From Candidatus Sulfotelmatobacter sp. (lineage in GTDB: Bacteria; Acidobacteriota; Terriglobia; Terriglobales; SbA1): a stretch of DNA of 5,267 nucleotides. Position numbers and translations under genes: made by a program. Location of the stretch: NCBI GenBank assembly GCA_030151135.1, contig JASLEQ010000657.1, positions 1 to 5,267 of the forward strand. The letters are read 5' to 3'. Positions 1 to 5,261 of the stretch are shown here, piece after piece. The notes beneath the pieces were generated by a model. The model had not been told where the DNA came from. It did no database searches and saw only the letters and a list, made by a program, of their open reading frames with translations. Numbering within the stretch: position 1 is the first letter of the stretch; the number at the start of each line of letters is the position of its first letter.

Positions 1-149
1 GTACGGTCGCGCAGGTCGACAAACAACAGGCTGCCGTGGTCCCGGCGCTTGTTCACCCATCCCATTAGAACTGCGCTTTTGCCTGCGTCGGACGCGCGTA
101 GCGTCCCGCAGGTGTGGGTGCGTCGTAAATCTCCTAGGAAATCGAGCAA
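1..149 (-). CDS. aspS: Aspartyl-tRNA synthetase, N-terminal fragment (gene continues beyond window start)
   Basis: AspRS is a cytoplasmic class IIb synthetase that charges tRNA with aspartate. Only 49 codons plus two bases are in the window, covering the start of the anticodon-binding OB-fold domain. The reading is [10 protein letters not shown], then [10 protein letters not shown], then a glycine-rich turn, then [10 protein letters not shown] (residues 30-39) and LLFVDLRDR (41-49). The RTHxCGxLR opening and the GWVNxRRDxG...FxDLRDR block are hallmarks of bacterial AspRS. The start is TTG at 149-147: AAGGA lies six bases upstream, and an in-frame TAA at 161-159 blocks any longer start. The [10 protein letters not shown] lead-in before RTH is a few residues longer than in the E. 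coli enzyme. The gene is divergent from the TonB gene. His38 sits where the discriminating E. coli enzyme has Leu, hinting at a non-discriminating enzyme. Family identity is very secure; the exact start is likely. Confidence 0.93.
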   Translation of the reverse strand, partial: MLDFLGDLRRTHTCGTLRASDAGKSAVLMGWVNKRRDHGSLLFVDLRDR

Positions 150-155
150 AGTGAG

Positions 156-160
156 TCCTT
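156..160 (-). promoter_or_regulatory. Shine-Dalgarno site of aspS
   Basis: AAGGA on the minus strand ends six bases before the TTG at 149-147. It decides the start, because no ATG or GTG lies near it and the next ATG (codon 29) is already inside the conserved GWVN block. The site overlaps the in-frame TAA that closes the frame upstream. Confidence 0.75.
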
Positions 161-188
161 ACAGTGAAATGGCTGCAATTGTTGAGCC

Positions 189-194
189 TATGAT
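189..194 (+). promoter_or_regulatory. Candidate -10 box for the TonB-family gene
   Basis: TATGAT on the plus strand matches the -10 consensus at five of six positions. The only upstream -35-like element is GTGAAA at 164-169, a four of six match with a long 19-base spacer. It would give a leader of nearly 90 bases before position 289. It overlaps the minus-strand TATAAT by two bases. Support is weak. Confidence 0.25.
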
Positions 195-198
195 TATA
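193..198 (-). promoter_or_regulatory. Candidate -10 box for aspS
   Basis: The minus strand reads TATAAT, a perfect sigma-70-type -10 hexamer, 43 bases upstream of the aspS TTG start. That would give a leader of roughly 35-40 bases. No convincing -35 hexamer is visible 16-18 bases upstream, so this rests on the -10 match and its position in an AT-rich patch of the divergent intergenic region. Confidence 0.4.
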
Positions 199-229
199 AA
201 TGGTTTGCGAGGAATGACTCGAATCCTGT

Positions 230-252
230 GCCGCGGAATGTGCCCTTCCGGC
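230..252 (+). repeat. Small hairpin in the presumed leader of the TonB-family gene
   Basis: CGGAA at 234-238 can pair with TTCCG at 246-250 around a seven-base loop. Two further G-C pairs (230-252 and 231-251) are possible across a two-base bulge. No T-run follows, so it is not an intrinsic terminator. It lies about 35 bases before the start codon and could be a leader structure or chance. Confidence 0.25.
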
Positions 253-288
253 TATGCCAAACAACTGAGGTGCATCTACTATTAGGGG

Positions 289-2082
289 ATGTCCGCTGTG
301 GGGTCCGCCGTCGAGAATCCGCCAGCTGTGCCTGTTCCGCGGCTGTTGATCGAATTACCCTCGCGGTCCGAAGTCTTCTGGCGCAACTTCCGCGATTTCA
401 TTTCTCCTCCGAGTCTTGAGCCGCTGGAAATCACGTCAAGCCCGGCGCCTTTCTGGCCTGACGTTTTCGTCACCGGGAAAGTGCCCTGGAACCGGTTCCT
501 GCAATCGGCTGGCTACCACGCGCTGGGAGGCGCAATCCTGATAGGACTCTCGCATCTACCTGCCATGCAGCCGACGATTGTGCGCGACCGGGCAAGTTTC
601 GATCACGGACAGGTGATTTACTACCAAGCTTCGGAGTATCTGCCGCCGATCGATACGCGGTCACGCGCGTCTGCCCGTCCCAGCAAAGCCGACCCGGCAT
701 TCTCTCCGCAACCCATTATCTCCGTGCCGCGTGAAAGCGATAACCGATCGCAAACCATCGTTGCGCCGCCGAAAGTTAAGCTGAAACGTGATGTCGCCAT
801 GCCCAACATCGTGGCATGGTCCGATCGTCAACCGAAACCGCGGCTGGCGATCCCGGACGCCCCGCTGATTCCTGCGGCCGAAATTCGACGCATGACGCCA
901 GACGTCAGCAAATCCGTAGTGACGCCGCCGCCCGATGCCACCCAGCTTCACCGCCGGCGGTCGTCCCCTGATCTGCAGAATTCCGTCGTAGCGCCTCCAC
1001 CGGATGTACGCTCGTCTAACATGCATGCCGCGATCGCGGGCCTTCAGCCTGAGTTGATCGCCCCTCCACCCTCGCTCAATACGGCCTCGATGCGGAGGAC
1101 TGTAGACATCAACATCGCTCCCAGCAATGTGATCGCTCCGGCGCCACAGCTTCCGGTGGAGGCACAGAGAACGGCGTCGGGAGGAAATCTGTCGGCGCGA
1201 GTCGTGCCGCAGGTGGTGCCTCCCCCGCCATCCCTTTCCGGCTCTTCAGCAAGCAGAGTTGCTGGCGGGTCTCGCGGAAACCTGATCGCGCTCAACCTGC
1301 ATCCTGCCGTTAACGCGCCGCCAGATGCTCCAGGCGGCAATCGCAGGGGAACATTCGCAGCAACTTCTGCTGGACGCAGCGGCGCATCCGGCGATCCCGG
1401 CTCGGCGATCACAAGCGCTGCGAAAACTAATTCTGCCGGAAGTGGCGCATCGAAGGCGAATACAGGAGATCTTCCTGCGGGACTTTACGTCGGGAATGCC
1501 GCGCCGCCTACCGCAAACATCACCGGCAAGCCTGCTGCGAGACCTCCGGTGAACACCATCAACCCAAATTTGATTGCCACCATGCATCCGCCACGCGTCG
1601 GGTCGAGGGCGCCGCTTCAGCCCGCGGATGCCAGCAGGCTCACAGAACCGGAGCGCGCCGTTTTCGGCAGCCGGCGTTTTTACTCGGTCAATCTGAACAT
1701 GCCAAATCTGAATTCCGGAGGAGGCAGTTGGGTGATCCGCTTTGCCGAGCTTAAACATGAGTCCGGCTCGCGAGATGCGAGCACACCTGCGGCCGATCTT
1801 GCGGAGCCGATGGCCATTCGTAAAGTCGATCCCGCCTACCCGCTGCAACTGATGCGCGAAAATGTACACGGCACAGTAATCCTCTATGCGGTGATTCACG
1901 CCGACGGGACGGTTGGAAATGTAAGGGTGTTACGAAGCGTTGATGACCGCCTCGATCGATTTGCGAGTGAAGCTGTCGCGCAATGGAAGTTCGATCCGGC
2001 TACGAAAAATGGAAGCCCGGTCGATGTTGAGGCGACTTTCCAGATTCCATTCAGGCCGACGCGCGTGGGCGCGTCTTTCTAG
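289..2082 (+). CDS. TonB-family energy transducer with long proline-rich periplasmic linker
   Basis: The protein is a TonB-like inner-membrane transducer that would couple the proton-motive force (through ExbB/ExbD) to outer-membrane TonB-dependent receptors. Of its 597 residues, about 1-72 form a cytoplasmic N-terminal region and 74-93 one modestly hydrophobic membrane segment. YYQASEYLPP follows at 111-120. From about 157 to 345 a proline-rich linker repeats VVxPPPD-type motifs, near 158, 210, 233, 257, 281 and 309. Residues 345-455 are rich in Gly, Ala and Ser. YSVNLNMPNLNSGGGSW (465-481) precedes the TonB C-terminal domain at about 508-590, with AYP at 516-518, HGTV at 527-530, ADGTV at 538-542, WKFDP at 566-570 and NG at 574-575. 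At 597 residues it is much longer than E. coli TonB (239). ATG at 289 directly follows an in-frame TAG, but AGGGG (284-288) abuts it; GTG at 298 has better spacing. Its partners are not in the window. Confidence 0.88.
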   Translation: MSAVGSAVENPPAVPVPRLLIELPSRSEVFWRNFRDFISPPSLEPLEITSSPAPFWPDVFVTGKVPWNRFLQSAGYHALGGAILIGLSHLPAMQPTIVRDRASFDHGQVIYYQASEYLPPIDTRSRASARPSKADPAFSPQPIISVPRESDNRSQTIVAPPKVKLKRDVAMPNIVAWSDRQPKPRLAIPDAPLIPAAEIRRMTPDVSKSVVTPPPDATQLHRRRSSPDLQNSVVAPPPDVRSSNMHAAIAGLQPELIAPPPSLNTASMRRTVDINIAPSNVIAPAPQLPVEAQRTASGGNLSARVVPQVVPPPPSLSGSSASRVAGGSRGNLIALNLHPAVNAPPDAPGGNRRGTFAATSAGRSGASGDPGSAITSAAKTNSAGSGASKANTGDLPAGLYVGNAAPPTANITGKPAARPPVNTINPNLIATMHPPRVGSRAPLQPADASRLTEPERAVFGSRRFYSVNLNMPNLNSGGGSWVIRFAELKHESGSRDASTPAADLAEPMAIRKVDPAYPLQLMRENVHGTVILYAVIHADGTVGNVRVLRSVDDRLDRFASEAVAQWKFDPATKNGSPVDVEATFQIPFRPTRVGASF

Positions 2083-2104
2083 TGGCCGGCGCCTTTTTTC
2101 TTTT
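2067..2104 (+). terminator. Candidate intrinsic terminator of the TonB-family gene, inside the convergent gene's 3' end
   Basis: GGCGC at 2068-2072 can pair with GCGCC at 2089-2093, with a G-U pair (2067-2094) outside, around a 16-base loop that contains the shared stop codons. TTTTTTCTTTT follows at 2094-2104. The stem is short and the loop long, so strength is uncertain. On the other strand the T-run encodes the EKKK near the C-terminus of the cyclase-like protein. Confidence 0.4.
2079..2082. other. Shared palindromic stop: CTAG reads TAG on both strands
   Basis: The plus-strand TonB gene stops with TAG at 2080-2082, and the minus-strand cyclase-like gene stops with TAG at 2081-2079. The two convergent genes therefore overlap by exactly the four-base palindrome CTAG and leave no intergenic DNA between them. 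Confidence 0.9.
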
Positions 2105-4316
2105 CCAGGGCCGAATAAATCATCTGGTCGGTACAAACTTCGTAGTAGGAACGATCAGTCCATCCCTTTACCGAGAAGTCGCTTGCCTCGATGCGCGGAA
2201 TGCGGCTCTCGCGAACCACGATCTTGCGGAATATGTCGCGATCGACCGGGACCATCGCGCTGAAGAGTTTGTATTCTCCTTTGTCAGATGAGGCGAGCGA
2301 CGCAGGCAATCTCACTTTCAGCGGCTCCAGCGTGATCTCCTGCTGCATCTTACGGAACGCCGCTTCGTTCATGCGAATGCCACCCAGATTGAAGTTGAGA
2401 ATCACATCCTCGGGATTGCCATCTTCATCCAGTTCGGCCGATTGAAACGCATACACGTGAAACGGTCCGGCTTGCGGCTCCATAATTTTGCGCACGCGCT
2501 TGTTGCAGGAAGAGAGCCGGTCGCTCTCGTTCAGCGCTTCGGAGATCATGATCTGATGTTCGCCATCCATCAAGTAGAGCGGCGCCGATTCTTGCAAGGT
2601 GATCCCCAAACCTAGTTCTAATTGCGGCATACTCGAGCGCTGCATCAGTTCGTTGTATCCACGGACGATCTCAATGATCTCGCGCGCAAGTACGCACATT
2701 CGGCTAACGGCCAAGCCCGGCTCACCCTCTCGTTCGAGAATCGCGAGAATGATGGCATCGCCCTCGAGAAAAACTTTTTGCGCGCCGTATTTTTCAAGCA
2801 GTTTGTTGACCGGTTCGTAAAAGTTCAGGCTGAAGTATGATGCCGGGTTCAATCCCTTGTCCATCATCGTGCGCGTGAGCCGCGTCGAGTCGCGCACGTC
2901 CGCCTTCAAGACCACATGCCGGAGGACACGGTCAGACGTGCTCTCGTTTTGCTCCTCCGGAAGCAGGAACTCGTACAGCGTGCCGTTGACACGCGACAGC
3001 TCCTGCAACTTCTCGTTGCCGACCAGGTTCACTGAATCGAGCGCGGAATTGAGGACCTCGAGCCGTCGCAGGTCGCGGTGATAATGAAAGAAGTCGGCCA
3101 GAAAGCGCGCCGCAACTTTAGAACGCTCTGCCCCGCGGCAACTCGCGACCTTTGAGACTGCGGAATACAAGCTGTTTGGTGAAAGCTTGCCGCCCTCCTG
3201 TATCATGCGGTCCACACGATCGCAATCGGTGCGGTCGATGAGGGCATTCTTCAACTGTTGCGGGTTGATAGTTGGCGCGTACTCGCTTAGCAGCGGAACA
3301 ACGTAATAAGACGCGATTACGTTCTCCATCACGCGCTCGTCTTCGAGCAGGCGCACCCAATTGGCCAGACGTTCCTGCTGCGCCATCCCCTCATCCGAAT
3401 CCTCGGGAGTACCTGTTCCCACCAGCTGACGTGCGTTGTCGGGAACATTCATCCACGCATCGATAGCCTCGGCGGTAGTTCCCTCGCCATACAAAGAGCG
3501 CAAAAACGCCGAGATGATTTCCCGGATGCGTCCGTAGCGGTCGGGATCGCGGTCCCAATTGCCGAGCATCACATAATGCTCCGCGCAAAGGTAGTCATCG
3601 CGGCCGTCTTCGGAGAACAGCAACCGATTCATGAACAGCGGATAGGTGAAATAACTTCCGCCGGTAGTCTCCTCGCCGAATAGCGAACGACGAGTGCGGG
3701 CGAGCGTGCTTTTCTCGACTTCGCGCAAGGTCTCGAAAATCTCCTGCCCGGTCTTCCGCAGGATGATCTTCTTGCGAACCTGGAAGGCGGCAATCTTTTC
3801 GCGATACTCATGCGCCTTGCCCATGCGCGTGTTGTCGTAATTCTTGAGCAGTACGCGGCCGCGCTCCACGACCTGCGCGAATTGCGCATTCATCTCGGAG
3901 CGCAGAAATTTGGTGACGGCAAGCCGTGCCAGCAGATCTACCGAGAGCTTGAACTCCTTCTTGGCGCGGTTCAATGAACCCACCTGCAAGTCGGTAAGCG
4001 CCGACTTCCATTCCGCGGGATCAAGCTTCTGCCGAGTAGGCTTTCCCGCCTGCTGCCGCATCCAGGAAGGGGCTTGACTCGACTGCGGCGCCTCGGCCCC
4101 AAGAAGGCCATCGACCTCACCGTGCCGGGCTACCAGACGCGCGACCTGCGCGCGCGCCAGTTCAACAAATTTCGGGCTCAGCACGACATCATGTCGCAGA
4201 TTGTCGACGCCAACGCTTAGTCCCTCAAGGGAGACAAAGGGCGTCGAAGCGGACAGATTCGGAAGCGCCGGCTTTTCCGGCGACCCGCCGAGGCGAAAGA
4301 TAGGTATCCGAGGCAT
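2079..4316 (-). CDS. Large soluble protein with a divergent class III nucleotidyl cyclase-like domain
   Basis: The protein has 745 residues and no signal peptide or membrane segment. Residues 1-460 are mostly helical, charged and unrecognised. A class III cyclase-like domain spans about 465-625. VVLKADVRDST (468-478) gives the first metal Asp, D473. KVFLEGDAI (514-522) gives the second, D520. LELGLGITL (566-574) is the central strand, and ALNESDRLSS (594-603) supplies the N-xxx-R pair, N596 and R600, that stabilises the transition state. The positions that choose adenine or guanine appear to be F516 and I589, unlike the usual Lys/Asp or Glu/Cys. Residues 640-745 form an unrecognised C-terminal extension, with GEYKLFSAMVPVDRD at 680-694. 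ATG at 4316 is the first ATG in the frame after an upstream stop; AAGG abuts it, so there is no normally spaced ribosome site. A making or sensing role for a cyclic nucleotide is inferred; it could also be a catalytically dead cyclase-fold regulator. Confidence 0.8.
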   Translation of the reverse strand: MPRIPIFRLGGSPEKPALPNLSASTPFVSLEGLSVGVDNLRHDVVLSPKFVELARAQVARLVARHGEVDGLLGAEAPQSSQAPSWMRQQAGKPTRQKLDPAEWKSALTDLQVGSLNRAKKEFKLSVDLLARLAVTKFLRSEMNAQFAQVVERGRVLLKNYDNTRMGKAHEYREKIAAFQVRKKIILRKTGQEIFETLREVEKSTLARTRRSLFGEETTGGSYFTYPLFMNRLLFSEDGRDDYLCAEHYVMLGNWDRDPDRYGRIREIISAFLRSLYGEGTTAEAIDAWMNVPDNARQLVGTGTPEDSDEGMAQQERLANWVRLLEDERVMENVIASYYVVPLLSEYAPTINPQQLKNALIDRTDCDRVDRMIQEGGKLSPNSLYSAVSKVASCRGAERSKVAARFLADFFHYHRDLRRLEVLNSALDSVNLVGNEKLQELSRVNGTLYEFLLPEEQNESTSDRVLRHVVLKADVRDSTRLTRTMMDKGLNPASYFSLNFYEPVNKLLEKYGAQKVFLEGDAIILAILEREGEPGLAVSRMCVLAREIIEIVRGYNELMQRSSMPQLELGLGITLQESAPLYLMDGEHQIMISEALNESDRLSSCNKRVRKIMEPQAGPFHVYAFQSAELDEDGNPEDVILNFNLGGIRMNEAAFRKMQQEITLEPLKVRLPASLASSDKGEYKLFSAMVPVDRDIFRKIVVRESRIPRIEASDFSVKGWTDRSYYEVCTDQMIYSALEKKKGAGH

Positions 4317-4346
4317 CCTTGACAGGAATCGATTCGGAAGTTGCTG

Positions 4347-4352
4347 ATTACA
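4347..4352 (-). promoter_or_regulatory. Weak candidate -10 box for the cyclase-like gene
   Basis: The minus strand reads TGTAAT, five of six matches to TATAAT, about 30 bases upstream of the ATG at 4316. The hexamer 17 bases further upstream, CTGTTA, matches the -35 consensus at only three positions. The 88-base gap between this gene and the upstream small ORF would allow an own promoter. Confidence 0.22.
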
Positions 4353-4377
4353 AAACTAAATATCGAGGCTAACAGGC

Positions 4378-4395
4378 GGGGAAAGGAGGGGAAAG
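4378..4395. repeat. Short purine-rich direct repeat
   Basis: GGGGAAAG occurs at 4378-4385 and again at 4388-4395, separated by two bases, in the gap between the small ORF's stop and the cyclase-like gene. It is the only clear repeat in that gap. It may be chance in a purine-rich stretch or a regulator site for the gene downstream on the minus strand. Confidence 0.35.
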
Positions 4396-4404
4396 TTACC
4401 TAGG

Positions 4405-4803
4405 TTACTGGCTGAAGACCGTTCTCCAGCGATGGGCATCAGGCACTGGAACAAGAAATGGCAATGTTGGTTTGCTCGACAATAACTGGTTCACCCAGGG
4501 CATTAACGGCGATCCAACAGCAGCACCGGCGGGAATGCACGAAGACACGCCCAGAGCCACTTCGCGGATTATAGGTCCCCAATCCGTGCGGCGGGAAAAT
4601 TTCACTTCCACGGTCTTTACAGCTGGATTGGATCCCGGCTGCGGTCTGTATCTCTTTGTCGCTGCAGCCTTAACCGCTCGGCTTCGTAACGGCCCATTCC
4701 CTGTCCAAACCTGCACGGCACGGACCCTGTCTGATTTGTCCAGATATAGATCGATCAGAAATGTACGGCTATTCGCTTCAGGATGCGCTGTTTCTGCGGC
4801 CAA
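4405..4803 (-). CDS. Small protein with partial TonB C-terminal-like domain (possibly truncated)
   Basis: The 132 codons start at TTG (4803). GAGG ends five bases before it, and an in-frame TAG at 4824-4822 bars a longer ATG, GTG or TTG start. Residues 15-70 read like the second half of a TonB C-terminal domain: FLIDLYLDKSDRVRAVQVW (strand, turn, strand), GNGPLRSRAVKAAATKRYRP (helix, then a YRP block like W-x-F-x-P) and VKTVEVKF. The usual N-terminal YP...GxV part of that domain is missing, as are a signal peptide and membrane segment. The tail from 71 (IIREVALGVSSCIP at 78-91, one Cys at 89) is unrecognised. It may be a remnant of a longer secreted protein, or a small member of an acidobacterial family with this tail. 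It lies 65 bases downstream of the next gene and 88 bases upstream of the cyclase-like gene, all on one strand. That it is coding is likely; that it works is uncertain. Confidence 0.55.
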   Translation of the reverse strand: MAAETAHPEANSRTFLIDLYLDKSDRVRAVQVWTGNGPLRSRAVKAAATKRYRPQPGSNPAVKTVEVKFSRRTDWGPIIREVALGVSSCIPAGAAVGSPLMPWVNQLLSSKPTLPFLVPVPDAHRWRTVFSQ

Positions 4804-4813
4804 CGAGGCCTCG
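4804..4813. repeat. Perfect 10-base palindrome CGAGGCCTCG at the small ORF's start
   Basis: The palindrome sits directly against the TTG start at 4803-4801 and contains its presumed ribosome site (GAGG on the minus strand). It has no loop, so it cannot fold as a normal hairpin. It could bind a dimeric protein or be chance. Confidence 0.35.
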
Positions 4814-4868
4814 TCAATCGACTACAACAACATTGGGGTGCCGTACAGACCGATAGGAAAATGATAGC

Positions 4869-5261
4869 TTACTGCGCTTGTTGTCCTGCTGCTTGAAGTA
4901 TACCCTCGCACTCTTCGAAAGGCATGGTATCGATTTCCCATGGACCACATTCATGGGTGCCGGGAATGCGGGGGTCCGAACCACCCCACATCCTGCCGTC
5001 GTAAATGTCGCTGCTGTCGCACGCCTTACCACTCCGGTCGAAACGCATCCGATGGTATTGGCTCGTTAGAACTTCGACATGCCAAGGGGTGATCCGTTCA
5101 ACGGTTGCCCAATCGATATAAATCCCACTGATTAAGTGGACTTTCTGACCGAGCACCAAATTGATCCGGTGGGGGTCATCGATGGTCTCTGGTGGTTGCT
5201 CGTGAGAAAGCAATTCGTTGAAGAATTCTCTCCACCACCGCACGAATTTTTGCCATTTCAC
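4869..5261 (-). CDS. Hypothetical protein, 5' end uncertain and possibly beyond the window
   Basis: I do not recognise this protein. At least 130 codons are present, ending at TAA (4871-4869). The first usable start in the window is GTG at 5261, giving MKWQKFVRWW. The frame stays open through the last six bases, so the true start may lie outside, and no ribosome site can be judged. Residues 1-18 form an aromatic-rich, probably amphipathic helix (WQKFVRWWREFFNELL). Residues 32-76 look beta-rich (INLVLGQKVHLISGIYIDW, then VEVL and RMRFDRSGK). The rest is Gly-, Asp- and Cys-containing (Cys at 81, 105 and 118), with YDGRMWGG at 87-94. There is no clear signal peptide or known catalytic motif. The regular hydrophobic pattern favours real coding over the shorter overlapping frames. 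It is followed after 65 bases by the small TonB-like ORF on the same strand. Confidence 0.6.
   Translation of the reverse strand: MKWQKFVRWWREFFNELLSHEQPPETIDDPHRINLVLGQKVHLISGIYIDWATVERITPWHVEVLTSQYHRMRFDRSGKACDSSDIYDGRMWGGSDPRIPGTHECGPWEIDTMPFEECEGILQAAGQQAQ

Noticed and set aside
49..285. Plus-strand ORF of 78 codons at the window start
   Set aside because: It lies antisense to aspS, which has clear family motifs and a ribosome site, and its own protein resembles nothing.
797..819. Inverted repeat CCATGCC / GGCATGG with a nine-base loop
   Set aside because: It lies inside the TonB linker coding region with no T-run or link to a start or stop; such a stem is expected by chance in a window of this size.
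1246..1899. Minus-strand ORF of 217 codons inside the TonB gene
   Set aside because: It is Arg- and Cys-rich with no recognisable pattern, as expected for the antisense of a GC-rich gene; the plus strand encodes an obvious TonB domain.
2082..2291. Short plus-strand ORFs inside the cyclase-like gene
   Set aside because: They are antisense shadows of a 745-codon gene with recognisable catalytic motifs.
4472..4864. Plus-strand ORF of 130 codons opposite the small TonB-like ORF
   Set aside because: The minus-strand reading has a domain-like strand-helix-strand pattern and a GAGG before its start; the plus-strand protein looks random.
4814..5032. Minus-strand ORF of 72 codons overlapping the hypothetical protein
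   Set aside because: It is short and low in hydrophobic patterning, and the longer overlapping frame on the same strand looks like a real protein.
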